64,000 bases of DNA from Nitrospira sp. (GCA_002634385.1 NSJL01000005.1:124001-188000), one strand, 5' to 3'. Numbered from the stretch's first letter, positions 26,142-36,200 are shown. Notes: a model not told the origin generated them from the letters alone. Numbers and translations: made by a program.

Positions 26142-27182
26142 ATGGCTTCAATGAGTTCGCTGGAAAGAGTGGCGGCCACCCTTCAGCTGAAGGAGCCCGA
26201 CCGGGTACCGGTAATCCCGGTCGTGATGATCAGAGCATTGAAAGAGGCCGGCTTGAAAGGCTCAAGGGACGTATTGCATGATCCTCATCTCATGGCAGGA
26301 GCAAAAATCGAGTCCTACAAGAAGTTCGGGGGAGATGCTCTCATCGCGGGGACCGGGCTTAATGTCGAAGCGGAAGCCATGGGCTGCCTGATGGAGTATC
26401 TGGATGAAGGGATTCCTGTTGTCCTGGAGCGTCCGCTCGAACGGGATCCCTCACTGGAACAGCTGCAGGAATTGGATACCAGCAAAGGAAGGGTCCCGTC
26501 CGTAGCAAAGGAAGTCTCGATTCTCAGCAAGGAGTATGGTGCCAATGTGGTCATCGGGGCGCCTGTCAGCGGGCCTTTTACCACTGCCATGGAATTGAGG
26601 GGGCTGGAGAAGGGGATCTCCGATTACCAGAACAATCCCGGGTACTTCAATCGACTTATGGAGCATGCGACCGAGGCTGCAGTGCGGTACGCAGACATCC
26701 TTATCGATCACGGCGCGCTCGGTCTGGTCCTTCTCGATCCGCTGAGCAGTTGCGATGTCATCTCCCCTTCCTTTTACCGATCAACTGTCATGCCGTCGCA
26801 AATGAAGGTGATAAACCATATCAAGACCCGGGGAAGGGTTCCCATTATTCATATCTGTGCCTATACGGAACCGATATGGAAAGACATCGTTTCACTGGGA
26901 GCCTTCGCATTTCACGGAGACATTCTCCCCGGCATAAAAAGCTGCAAGGAACAGATTGGCTCGCAGATCTGTCTTGTAGGGAATGTCGATCCCGTGCAGG
27001 TACTGTTCTATGGGACGCCTTCCGACGTCAGGGCAGCCGCGGAAGAGTGCATCAGGCAGGCTGCCCCGGGAGGAGGCTTTATCCTGGCATCGGGATGTGA
27101 TACGGGATATGATGTGCCTTCAGATAATATTCTCTCGCTCGTCGAGACCGCCCATCGCTTCTCGTACCCTTTACCATTCTAA
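26142..27182 (+). CDS. UroD-family corrinoid methyltransferase (MtaA/MtbA/MtvB type)
   Basis: 346 residues from the ATG after AGGAGG. It has the uroporphyrinogen decarboxylase-like fold of cobamide methyltransferases, with the zinc site His237-x-Cys239 in IIHICAYTEP and Cys319 in ASGCDTGYDVP, the HxC...C pattern that binds the substrate or thiol in MtaA/MtbA and in O-demethylase MtvB proteins. True UroD lacks these cysteines. It is followed by a corrinoid protein and an MtrH-like protein, so it most likely moves a methyl group from an unknown donor onto the corrinoid partner, as MtvB does in a three-component system. Confidence 0.87.
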   Translation: MASMSSLERVAATLQLKEPDRVPVIPVVMIRALKEAGLKGSRDVLHDPHLMAGAKIESYKKFGGDALIAGTGLNVEAEAMGCLMEYLDEGIPVVLERPLERDPSLEQLQELDTSKGRVPSVAKEVSILSKEYGANVVIGAPVSGPFTTAMELRGLEKGISDYQNNPGYFNRLMEHATEAAVRYADILIDHGALGLVLLDPLSSCDVISPSFYRSTVMPSQMKVINHIKTRGRVPIIHICAYTEPIWKDIVSLGAFAFHGDILPGIKSCKEQIGSQICLVGNVDPVQVLFYGTPSDVRAAAEECIRQAAPGGGFILASGCDTGYDVPSDNILSLVETAHRFSYPLPF

Positions 27183-27194
27183 AAGGAGGATACC

Positions 27195-27833
27195 ATGGAC
27201 ATGGAGACAATAGCACAGGCATTACTGAAAATGGATGAAAAGACAGCACGGGAAAGCACACAAGACGCGCTGGCCCGGGGAGTCCCGGCAAAGGATATCG
27301 TGATAGAGGGACTGTCCAGGGGGATGGAAATGGTCGGCGAGCGTTATGCAAAAAAGGAATACTTTGTGCCTGATATGCTGAAGGCGTCGAGAATATTCAA
27401 CGACATTCTGAAAGAGATCGAGCCCCTCATCAGAAAAGAGACAAGCGTTCCCATTGTAAGAGGAGCGATAGGGCTTGTAAAAGGAAATACGCAAGACAAC
27501 GGGAAAAACATTGTCAGGATCATGCTCGAAGCAAACGGGATTGCGGCAGAAGACCTTGGCAGGTCAGTGCCGTGTGAAAAATTCGTTGAAGCTGCGAGGA
27601 GCGCCGATTTTCTGGGGCTCTCCGTTATGACAAGTTCAGGTGTCACCGAGGCCGGGAAGGTGGTTCGGGCGCTGGAAGAGCAGGGGCTCCGCGACAGGGT
27701 AAAGGTGATTGCGGGAGGAGCGGCAGTGAATGCTGAAAAGGCGATCACTGCTATCGGGGCGGATGCGTATGCATCTGACGCCATACAGGCGGTTACTATT
27801 ATAAAACAGTGGTTTTATACCCCTGAGAGGTGA
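27195..27833 (+). CDS. Corrinoid (B12-binding) protein with an altered DxHxxG motif
   Basis: 212 residues with an N-terminal four-helix cap domain and a C-terminal Rossmann-like cobalamin domain (LGLSVMTSSGVTEAGKVVRAL, VIAGGAAVN). It belongs to the MtaC/MttC/MtvC family. The motif that normally reads D-x-H-x-x-G, giving the lower axial His ligand of cobalt, is here Asn98-Thr-Gln100-Asp-Asn-Gly103, so both Asp and His are replaced (codons AAT ACG CAA GAC AAC GGG). The gene starts 12 bases after the methyltransferase stop, with AAGGAGG upstream. It is the likely methyl carrier of the operon, but with unusual cobalt coordination or none. Confidence 0.88.
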   Translation: MDMETIAQALLKMDEKTARESTQDALARGVPAKDIVIEGLSRGMEMVGERYAKKEYFVPDMLKASRIFNDILKEIEPLIRKETSVPIVRGAIGLVKGNTQDNGKNIVRIMLEANGIAAEDLGRSVPCEKFVEAARSADFLGLSVMTSSGVTEAGKVVRALEEQGLRDRVKVIAGGAAVNAEKAITAIGADAYASDAIQAVTIIKQWFYTPER

Positions 27834-27836
27834 AAG

Positions 27837-28733
27837 ATGGGGAGCGTTGGTACAGTTACTATAGGAGACTTCCGCCTGGGAGGCGCCGTGGGAGAGTATC
27901 CCACGGCGGTTCTCGGTACGCTTTTTTTCAGCGGGCAGAAATTGCTCGTTGACGGTGAACGGGGCATTTTCGATGAGGCGGCGGCCAAGACCCAAATCAT
28001 CAGGTGTGCGGATGCAACCGGGAGAGCCGGCATTACCCTGTTTCTTGATGTTGTTGCCGAGACTCCGGAAGCGATGGAACGGTATCTGAAGTTCGTCATC
28101 CGGGAGACCTCTCTGCCTTTTCTGATAGACAGCAGTTCCGATGCCGTCAGAATGGCGGGACTCGCGACGGCACATAAGTACTCTGCATGCAATCGTGCCG
28201 TTTATAATTCTATCGGGACCGATACGGGTGAAAGCGAGCTCGAGCTGATCGAGGAGAATCCCCCTGCAGCAATTGTAGTCAGTGCAGTGGACCCCATGAA
28301 CTTCGGTCTGGAGTCCTCCCTTTCCATTGTCCGTCACATAAAGGAGATCGTGCCGGTTCGTCTGCATGACCGCCTTCTGCTTGATATCGGTTTTCTCGAT
28401 GAGGCCTCCGTGAAGATTTCCGCAGGGATAGCACAGGAAATCAGAAGGCTGTCCGGACTTCCTGTTGGAGGAGCACCCTGCAACGGTATGTATATGTGGG
28501 ATGCCCTGAAAGCCCGCGGTGATGCGGCATTTCAAATGGCGTTGGCGGCTACCGTAGGGTACGTCGGCTCTTTTGGGCTCGATTTCATGTTTGTTGGACC
28601 GCTCAGGAATGTCGAGCGCATTGCACCTGCCGTAGGGGCAGTGGATGTGTATAACAGATACGGGCTTCAGTCGGTTGACCCGGCGCGGATATTGACGGAG
28701 CATCACCCCATGCGAGCGATGTTCAGGCAATAG
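27837..28733 (+). CDS. MtrH-like methyltransferase (methylcorrinoid:pterin type)
   Basis: 298 residues, a TIM-barrel protein of the MtrH family: VTIGDFRLGG ... VLGTLFFSGQKLL at the N-terminus, AGITLFLDVVAETPEAM, LIDSSSDAVRMA and the late GGAPCNGMYMWDALKARG. MtrH and its bacterial relatives MtgA/MtvA transfer the methyl group from a methylcorrinoid to tetrahydrofolate or tetrahydromethanopterin. It begins three bases after the corrinoid protein and ends the operon in front of a terminator. In this order the set is equivalent to mtvB-mtvC-mtvA. Confidence 0.85.
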   Translation: MGSVGTVTIGDFRLGGAVGEYPTAVLGTLFFSGQKLLVDGERGIFDEAAAKTQIIRCADATGRAGITLFLDVVAETPEAMERYLKFVIRETSLPFLIDSSSDAVRMAGLATAHKYSACNRAVYNSIGTDTGESELELIEENPPAAIVVSAVDPMNFGLESSLSIVRHIKEIVPVRLHDRLLLDIGFLDEASVKISAGIAQEIRRLSGLPVGGAPCNGMYMWDALKARGDAAFQMALAATVGYVGSFGLDFMFVGPLRNVERIAPAVGAVDVYNRYGLQSVDPARILTEHHPMRAMFRQ

Positions 28734-28734
28734 A

Positions 28735-28760
28735 GACCCTCCGGGGATGCCCGGAGGGTC
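28735..28760 (+). terminator. Terminator of the corrinoid operon
   Basis: GACCCTCCGG (28735-28744) and CCGGAGGGTC (28751-28760) form a perfect ten-pair stem over a six-base loop directly after the MtrH-like stop, followed by a short T-containing tail (CTTAT). It separates the operon from the convergent argS. Confidence 0.75.
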
Positions 28761-28849
28761 CTTATCAGTGGCATCCGGTTGCGTGACTCAGATCAGACAC
28801 CAAAGCCCGGGGTATGGCGGCATGCGATGCCCGGGGTGAGAGGCTAAGG

Positions 28850-30487
28850 CTACATCCTCTCCGGCGCTTTCACCCCGAGGATCTTCAGTCCGTGGCGCAG
28901 GACGATGCGGATGGCATCGCATACCGCCAGGCGTGCCCTGGTAAGCTCCGCATCCTCGGTGATCACCTTGTACCGGTGATAGTAGGGGTGGAACATTCCC
29001 GCCAGCTCCTGGAGGTAGAAGGTGATGCGGTGCGGCTCATGGGCCAGGGCCGCGCTCCTGAACAGCATGGGATACTGGAGGAGCTTTTTCACGATCCGTA
29101 TCTCCTCGTCGTTGAGCTGTCTGCCGTCGAAGGCGGTCCATGGACCGTCACCCGCCCCCGCCTCCCTCGCTTTTTCGAAGATGCTGTTGATCCGGGCATG
29201 GGCGTACTGCACGTAGTACACCGGGTTTTCCGAGGATTGGGCCTTCGCCACCTCGATGTCCACCTCCAGGTGGCTGTCGGAACGCCGCGTCAGGAAGAGG
29301 AACTTCGTGGTATCCGCCCCGATATCGTCCATCACGTCCCGCAGGGTGATGAACTCCCCGGCCCGCTTCGACATCTGCACCGGCTGGCCGCCCTTCAGAA
29401 GGGCCACCATCTGCACCAGAAGCACGCGGAGGCTTTCTTTGGGGTACCCCAGCGCCTGGATGACCGCCTGCATGCGGGGGATATACCCGTGGTGGTCGGC
29501 CCCCCAGATATCGATAAGCTCATCGAACCCTTTCTGAATCTTCTTCCGGTGATAGGCGATATCAGGGGCGAAGTAGGTGTACTCGCCGTCTTTCTTGATG
29601 ATGACCCTGTCCTTGTCGTCCCCGAAGGCTGTCGACCGGAACCAGGTGGCCCCCTCTTCCTCGTAGATATAGCCGCGCTCTCTCAGGTCGCCGACGGCCT
29701 GTTCCACTTCACCCTTTGCATACAGCTCCCGCTCGCTCTGCCAGGTATCGAAAAAGACGCCGAAATCCTCGAGGTCCTTCCTGATGACATCGAGCATGCG
29801 CAAATAGGCGAAGTCGATGACCTCCTGCGCCACTTCCTCAAACTGCTTGTCAGCAAAGGCGTCCCCGTGTTTTTCTTTCAGCTCCCTGGCGAGGTCTTCC
29901 ACATAATCGCCCTTGTAGCCGTCCTCGGGGAAGGGGTAGTCAACCCCGGACAGCTGCTGGTAGCGTGCGAATACGGAGGCCCCCAGGAGCCGCACCTGCC
30001 TCCCCGCGTCGTTGATGTAGAATTCGTTTTCCACCTGGTACCCCGCCTCGCGGAGGAGGGTGGAGAGAGCAGCACCCACTGCCGCCCCCCTCCCATGTCC
30101 CAGATGCATGGGGCCGGTGGGGTTTGCGCTCACGAATTCGATCTGGACCCTCTTCCCCTTTCCCACGTCCTCGGTAAGGAACCCCTCCCCCCGGGAGAGC
30201 AGTTCCTGTATCTCGCCGCAGAGGAATTGTTTCGTGAAGGTGAAATTGATGAAACCCGGACCCGCGATATCTATTTTCTCGAATATGTCCCTGTCTTCGA
30301 TGGCAGCGATGATCTCTTCCGCTATTTTTCTCGGTGCTTTCTTGAGCTGCCGGGCAAGCCCCATGGCCAGGGGGGTGGAGAGGTCGCCGAAGCTCTCCTC
30401 CTTCGGGACCTCGATCTCGACCCCGATCTCCGATCCCAGAATCCGGGATCCCGCCTTCGTAAGTATTTCCCTGAGAGCTCTTTCCAT
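28850..30487 (-). CDS. argS: Arginyl-tRNA synthetase
   Basis: 545 residues. It has the N-terminal additional domain, the class I HIGH-type motif in VSANPTGPMHLGHGRGA and the second motif in PVQMSKRAGEFITL, with the ArgRS-specific DALR anticodon domain at the C-terminus (HRITFYLQELAGMFHPYYHRY). It charges tRNA-Arg. Transcribed toward the corrinoid operon and convergent with it. Confidence 0.96.
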   Translation of the reverse strand: MERALREILTKAGSRILGSEIGVEIEVPKEESFGDLSTPLAMGLARQLKKAPRKIAEEIIAAIEDRDIFEKIDIAGPGFINFTFTKQFLCGEIQELLSRGEGFLTEDVGKGKRVQIEFVSANPTGPMHLGHGRGAAVGAALSTLLREAGYQVENEFYINDAGRQVRLLGASVFARYQQLSGVDYPFPEDGYKGDYVEDLARELKEKHGDAFADKQFEEVAQEVIDFAYLRMLDVIRKDLEDFGVFFDTWQSERELYAKGEVEQAVGDLRERGYIYEEEGATWFRSTAFGDDKDRVIIKKDGEYTYFAPDIAYHRKKIQKGFDELIDIWGADHHGYIPRMQAVIQALGYPKESLRVLLVQMVALLKGGQPVQMSKRAGEFITLRDVMDDIGADTTKFLFLTRRSDSHLEVDIEVAKAQSSENPVYYVQYAHARINSIFEKAREAGAGDGPWTAFDGRQLNDEEIRIVKKLLQYPMLFRSAALAHEPHRITFYLQELAGMFHPYYHRYKVITEDAELTRARLAVCDAIRIVLRHGLKILGVKAPERM

Positions 30488-30676
30488 GTAAATATCTACC
30501 TGCCTTTTCTGATCATTCCGACCGACTGGAAACTATATAATACCATGAAGCGGAAGCAGATTATATCCTCTGATGCCGGCAAAAGAGCAATCGCATCAAT
30601 ACGGCATTACGTGGAAGCGGGCAAGCACCATGACGAATACGAGGCATGAACTTTGATTGTAAGGTATGCTCTTTTT

Positions 30677-30735
30677 GTCACGCCGGCGAAAGCCGGAATC
30701 CTTCAAAGCCGTCATTCCGGTGGAAACCGGAATCC
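30677..30735. repeat. Two copies of a 25-nt palindromic intergenic repeat
   Basis: GTCACGCCGGCGAAAGCCGGAATCC (30677-30701) is followed 34 bases later by GTCATTCCGGTGGAAACCGGAATCC (30711-30735). Each can fold into a short hairpin (TTCCGG/CCGGAA). Units of this kind are dispersed in many bacterial genomes. The surrounding 500-base gap before the nitrite reductase holds no other supported gene; its right half is AT-rich and probably carries the promoter of the nitrate/nitrite cluster, but no clear -35/-10 pair or FNR box could be fixed. Confidence 0.65.
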
Positions 30736-30986
30736 AGAGTCTTTTAGAATAGTCCCCCAAAGAGCGCTAATAAATTATAAACAGATTGATTTAAAAATGA
30801 TTTTTTGCTGTATATCATGCAGATAAAATTTACACAAAATTTACCATTATTAACCATAACTTTACCTCTTCCAGGCGTAAGATAGAATCGTGACGGTTCA
30901 ACGTGGAAAAGGAGGTGGAGGAAAAAACGTGCCGTACCCGGATAAGGGAGTCTTAAACATACATTTTCCAAACAAAGGAGGAGTCT

Positions 30987-32648
30987 ATGAGTAGGAAAAG
31001 TTGCATGATGCTTGTGGCGGTCCTGACGATGGTGCTGGCAAGCGGTCTCTATTTCTCCGAGGCCGATGCGAAGAAGGCCGCCCCTGCCGAAAAACCGGTA
31101 AAGCCGCAGGACTGTTATGGTTGTCACGCGACGATTAAGGACCTCCATGCCAACGGGAAGCATGCGAAGGTAAACTGCACGAATTGCCACAGCGGTATCG
31201 AGAAGCACCTGCATGCCCCCGGCCCCGAGGCGCGGCCCACCACCGACACCTCATGGCAGGCATGCGGTAAATGCCATAGGGTGCAGATGGAGAGTTTCAT
31301 GGAGGCATCGTATCTCAGACCGGCACGGGATGAGAAATCGCAGGTCTCCAACAGGGCGCCCAACCCGTTCTGGGACAAACTGATGATGGGGCACGGTTTC
31401 ACCAAGGAGCATAACCTCACCCGGAGCCACGTCTTCATGCTTACCGACCATCTGACCGTGGACAGGGCGTACGGCGGAAGGTTCCAGCCGAAGGGCGGAT
31501 GGACGTACATCTTCGAAAAGGGGAAAGCCTGGGATATTCTCATGGACAAGTTCCCCGAGAACAAGGACCACAAGGTCTTTCTGCCCCAGACCGCCGCCGC
31601 CGCGAACCCTGTCTGCCTCCAGTGCAAAACCCAGGACCAGATCCTCGACTGGGCGTTCATGGGAGAGCCGGGGAACGGCGTCAAATGGTCGAGAGTTTCC
31701 AAAGTCAACGAGTTTGCAAAGGATCTGAACCACTCCCTCAACTGCTTCACCTGTCACGACCCCCACGCCTCGAAGCCGAGGATTGTGAGAGACGGTCTGA
31801 TCGAGGCCCTGACGAGGCCGGAGGCGGATACCCTCTGGCACAAGGACCCGAAGAGGACGAAGATCCAGGTGATCGATATGGGGCTCAGGGGCTATAACAG
31901 GAAAATCGCCATTCTCGAGAAGTACGACACGAGGCTCCTCTGCGGGCAGTGCCATGTGGAGTACAACTGCAACCCCGGCACTGATACCAAGACGGGCAAG
32001 CCGGTGACCATGGCGGATAAGAGGACCAACCACTTCCCGTACAAGGACGTCTTCGGATTGTATGATCATTATGTCAACCAGATCAATTTCCTCGATTTCA
32101 GGCATACCCTGACCGGGGGACTCCTCTGGAAGGCGCAGCACCCCGAGGCGGAATCCTTCTATAATTCGAAGCACGCCAAGGCGGGTGTGGGCTGTAACGG
32201 CTGTCATACCCCCAAGGTGAAGGAAAAGAACGGAGGGTCTCATACCATTCATTTCGCCGTGACGCCCCGGGTGAACCTGAAGGATACCTGCCTGCAGTGC
32301 CACTCCCGGTGGACCGAGGAGCAGGCGCGGTATGCCATCGATTCCGTGAAGGCGTATACGAGGGGAAAGCTGCGGAAGGCCGAATTCTGGCTTTCGGAAT
32401 TGATCGACAAGATCGTGGACGCCAAGAAGGCGGGCGTTCCGGAAGAGGTCGTCAAGCAGGCACAGGAGCATCACCTGAAGGCCCATATCCTCTGGGAGTA
32501 TTGGACTGCGGAGAATTCGGACGGTTTCCACAACCCGGAAATGGCGAAGGAATCCCTTACGAAGTCCATGGACGAGTCGCAGAAGGGGATCAAGCTCCTC
32601 ACCGATGCGATGAACGCGATGGCGCCGAAGACGGCGTCGGCAAAGTAG
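30987..32648 (+). CDS. Octaheme cytochrome c nitrite reductase
   Basis: 553 residues with a signal peptide and eight heme-binding motifs at about 43, 64, 93, 210, 253, 319, 403 and 435. The fourth is CLQCK, the lysine-ligated catalytic heme, as in the octaheme nitrite reductases of the Thioalkalivibrio type. CGQCHVEYNC contains Tyr326 and Cys328, matching the Tyr-x-Cys pair that is cross-linked in that enzyme, and the catalytic His is seen in QHPEAE (residue 385). The enzyme reduces nitrite by six electrons to ammonium in the periplasm. AAAGGAGG precedes the ATG. NrfA has only five hemes, so this is the ONR family. Confidence 0.92.
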   Translation: MSRKSCMMLVAVLTMVLASGLYFSEADAKKAAPAEKPVKPQDCYGCHATIKDLHANGKHAKVNCTNCHSGIEKHLHAPGPEARPTTDTSWQACGKCHRVQMESFMEASYLRPARDEKSQVSNRAPNPFWDKLMMGHGFTKEHNLTRSHVFMLTDHLTVDRAYGGRFQPKGGWTYIFEKGKAWDILMDKFPENKDHKVFLPQTAAAANPVCLQCKTQDQILDWAFMGEPGNGVKWSRVSKVNEFAKDLNHSLNCFTCHDPHASKPRIVRDGLIEALTRPEADTLWHKDPKRTKIQVIDMGLRGYNRKIAILEKYDTRLLCGQCHVEYNCNPGTDTKTGKPVTMADKRTNHFPYKDVFGLYDHYVNQINFLDFRHTLTGGLLWKAQHPEAESFYNSKHAKAGVGCNGCHTPKVKEKNGGSHTIHFAVTPRVNLKDTCLQCHSRWTEEQARYAIDSVKAYTRGKLRKAEFWLSELIDKIVDAKKAGVPEEVVKQAQEHHLKAHILWEYWTAENSDGFHNPEMAKESLTKSMDESQKGIKLLTDAMNAMAPKTASAK

Positions 32649-32658
32649 ATACCGGAGC

Positions 32659-32683
32659 AAGGCGGGGCGTTACGCCCCGCCTT
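32659..32683 (+). terminator. Strong hairpin between the nitrite reductase and the next gene
   Basis: AAGGCGGGGCG TTA CGCCCCGCCTT is a perfect eleven-pair stem ten bases after the stop. The bases after it (CCATTTG) are not a T-run, so it may be a partial terminator or an mRNA-end stabiliser that sets different levels for the reductase and the downstream genes. Confidence 0.6.
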
Positions 32684-32705
32684 CCATTTGCAGGAGTGAA
32701 CGGAA

Positions 32706-33221
32706 ATGCACAATCTCGGGATAGGGGGAAACATGAAAAAGCTTCTGTTTCTGGCCATGGCGGTATTCGGAATGACGGCGCTCTGGGTTTCCGCAGGATA
32801 CGGGCATAGCAACAGCTCTCCGAACCTCGAATGCACCAGTTGTCATCAGGGAAGTATCGTTCCGGAACTGGTGAAGATCCAGGGGGTTCCCAGGAGCTAC
32901 GTGCCCGGGAAAAAATATGCGGTGACGGTAACGGTGCAGAGCTCGTTGAAAAGTATGGGGGATAGTATCGGCGGGTTCGCCGTATCGGCCACGGCGGGGG
33001 AATTGATCGTAAAGGATAAGAAGAACACGCAAATGAGCGATATGTTCCTGACACATACGCAGGAAGGCTCCTTGCAAAGGAAATGGTCTTTTGAGTGGAA
33101 GGCTCCGTCCAAGAAGGGGGAGGCAGCCATCAGCATCATGGCGGTGGCTGCCAACGGAGACTATTCCTCGGAAGGCGATGAGGTGGGAGCCGCAAGTTAT
33201 AGCGTCGTGTCAGCCAAATAA
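32706..33221 (+). CDS. Secreted monoheme protein with Reeler-like domain
   Basis: 171 residues; AGGAG precedes the ATG at 32706, while an ATG at 32733 (MKKLLFLAMAV) is an alternative. A signal peptide is followed by one heme-binding motif, LECTSCHQG, and then a beta-rich domain with GGFAVSATAGEL, FLTHTQEG, WSFEWKAPSKKGEAAISIMAVAANGDYSSEGD. That arrangement, a CxxCH before a Reeler-type Ig domain, occurs in small cytochromes of respiratory clusters. It lies between the nitrite reductase and NapA and might shuttle electrons between them in place of the missing NapB. Role inferred from position. Confidence 0.75.
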   Translation: MHNLGIGGNMKKLLFLAMAVFGMTALWVSAGYGHSNSSPNLECTSCHQGSIVPELVKIQGVPRSYVPGKKYAVTVTVQSSLKSMGDSIGGFAVSATAGELIVKDKKNTQMSDMFLTHTQEGSLQRKWSFEWKAPSKKGEAAISIMAVAANGDYSSEGDEVGAASYSVVSAK

Positions 33222-33246
33222 CCAGGTAGAGCAAAAGGAGGCATAC

Positions 33247-36200
33247 ATGAGACTCAGCAGAAGAGACTTCCTGCGGGCAAGCGCCATCGCTGCCGCTGCC
33301 GCCGCTGCCGGGGTCACCAGGGCGGACGAGCTCCTTGCAGCAGGCACCCTGAAAGCCGTTCCGGTGGGACAGTGCAGGTATTGTGCAGTGGGGTGCACCA
33401 TGATCGCGGAGTGCGAAGTCGACGCGGCGGGGAAAGTCACCAGGGTTATTGCGATTAAAGGGGATCTCAAGAGCCCGGTGAACAGGGGGGTGCTTTGTAC
33501 CAAGGGGTTTTATCTCCATAAAGCGATTGCGTACAAGGACAGGCCGAAGGGTGCCCTGGTCAGGAAGGAATGGATAAACCCGAAGACCGGGAAGCCCGAT
33601 CTTGCCGACTCCCCCCGCGTCCTTGCGGGAAAGACCACGAAAGAACCCCGCGGGCTGAAGCCGTCCGAAGCGGATCTGAAAGAAAATTTCGTTATGGTAC
33701 CCTGGGAGGATGCCATCAATTTTGTGGCAGACGCGGTGGAGAAGTCCGTGAAAGAGCACGGCAAGCATAGCGTCGCCTACTACGGCAGCGGACAGCTCGG
33801 CACGGAAGAGACCCATATCATGAACAAGACCCTCAAGGGAGGGGGGATGCTCGCCAACAACGCCGTCGAAGGGCAGCCGAGGACCTGCATGGCGTCGGCG
33901 GTGGTGGGCTATCTCTATACCTTCGGAAAGGACGAACCGTACGGATGCCTTGACGATATCGACGTGCCCGATCCCGATTTCGGCAAGCATGCCGATACCT
34001 TCTTCCTCATCGGCAGCAATACGGCGGAGGCCCATCCCATTCTCTTCAACAGGATGGCGGCCCTGAAGATGAAGAACCCCGACAAGGTGAAGGTCATTCT
34101 TGCCGACCCGAGAAAGACCCGCTCCGGGACCATCGCCGACCTGTGGCTTCCCTTTGCGACGGGCAGGGATATGGTCCTCATCAATTCCCTTGCCTACATT
34201 ATTTCCCACGAGCTGGACGGGGCAAAGGCGGATGCGGAAAAGGGCACGGTAACGGCAAAATGGAAATACCTGGACAAGAAGTTCATCGAGAGGCATGTGA
34301 GCTTCGGCATCCACGAGGACGTGAAGAAGACATGGGTGAGGACCACCTACGGCGGCACAAGGGAAGCCGCCTGGGACCTTTCCTATTCCGCCGAACCGCG
34401 GAAGACGTTCCCGAGCCCCAAGAACAAATATGCAAACGAAGACGACATCATGAAAGACCTATACAAGGGTTTTGCTCTCTTCCTCAAGTTCCTCGAGGAC
34501 TACAATCCCGAAAAGGTTTCCGATATCATCTTCGAAGGGGAATCGCCCCTCCTTTATGACAGGGCGACCAGGACATGGAAGAAGATCAGCGGTCCGGAGG
34601 CGCTGCGGCTTGCGGCCAAATGGTTTGCCGGGGGGTATACACTCTCCGCATGGTGTATGGGGGTAAACCAGAAACTGCAGGGTACCTGGACCAACGCTTC
34701 TCTCCATATGCTCCATCTCATCACCGGGCAGACGGTAAAGCCGGGCAAACACTCCTTCAGCTTCACGGGACAGCCCAATGCCTGCGGGGGAATCAGGGCT
34801 CCCGGGGCCCTCTGCCATGCGCTTCCCTACGGAAGGCTCGTGGCAAACCCCCTGCACCGGGGGCAGGTGGAGAAAATCTGGAAGGACGGGGCAGCGGCCT
34901 ATCTCAGGAAAAGGGGCGCCTCGGAGGCGGAGATCAAGACCGAGACCGAAAAGATCAAGGTGCACGACAAACCCGGCCCCCATACCATCGAGATGTTCCG
35001 GAGGCTCGGGGCGGGACAGATCAAGGTGCAGTTCATTTCCACCGTCAACGCGGGGCAGAGTCTTCCCTATGCATGGCCGTACCGTCTCGCCTGCGCAGGC
35101 GCCCGGAAGGGACAGGCGTGGCCCCTCGTGGTCACTCTCGAGGCATTCCCCAATGCCACCACCATGGTTTCCGACGTGGTGCTCGGCGCGTCGAGCTGGT
35201 TCGAGAAGGAGTTCATCTTCGGGAACCTGGAAAGGCGCTACCAGGTGGTGAAGCAGGTTATCGAGCCGTATGGAAACACCATTCCCGACCATACTATCTT
35301 CGCTCTCATCATGAGACGGCTCGAGGAGAAGGGGCTTGTCCCGAAGGGGCATGTCTCCCAGTTCTGGCCCGCCGAGTACGACGGCGACACCTGGATGAAG
35401 AAGACTATCGATGCCGCAAAGACGAAGGAGTGGAACAGGAAATTTTCCTGGAACATCTGGAACGAGCTCATGGAGCTTTCCAGAGGCACCGGGTATGACT
35501 TCAGCGGCATGAAGCGCGAAATGCTTCTCGAACAGAACCATGGCTACCGTATCCCTCTGCCCGCCGAGTACCATACCAGTGAGGACATGAAAAAACGGTA
35601 CGACAAATACCAGTCGAAGATCCAGTATGCCTATCCATACGATCCCCATATCGATGGGAAGACCTCTTTCTATCTGAAGAACATGAAGGAGCTCAACCCT
35701 GTCTATGGGGCATGGCTGGAGAAGAATATCTCCGCCATGAAAGCCGATGCCGACTACCATAAAGCCGAAAACCTCCCGAAGGGATGGTATGCGAGTTTTT
35801 ATAACTCCAACGCCTTCATCCATGGGATGGTGGATATCCCCACCCCGGACGGCAAGACACGGAAAGCACCGGCATGGGACGGCAGGGCCATCGCCTGGGC
35901 GAACCCCTGGTGGTCCTGCAAGCTGGAAGGGAAGAAGTTCGTGAAGTACAAAACCGTAGAGGTCATCGAGAGGCAGTTCAACCCCGCGAAGGTGAACGAG
36001 AACAGCACGCAGCCCTACGACCAGGTGGCGAAATACACGGTGAATGTCATCGGCGATCCTGACAGGGATATCAATGCGCTGAAGAACATCGCCCTGAGTC
36101 CCGCGGAGTTCCATAACCTGCGCCATGAGTACGTAAAGGGCGACGGCAGCAAACTCCTCATTATCGATACCACGCAGTACCAGTACGGGGCCTGTACCGG

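Noticed and set aside
28814-30649. 611-codon plus-strand frame across argS
   Set aside because: It is the complement of argS, which carries all synthetase motifs; only the last 34 codons (30545-30649) lie outside it and show no support beyond an ATG.
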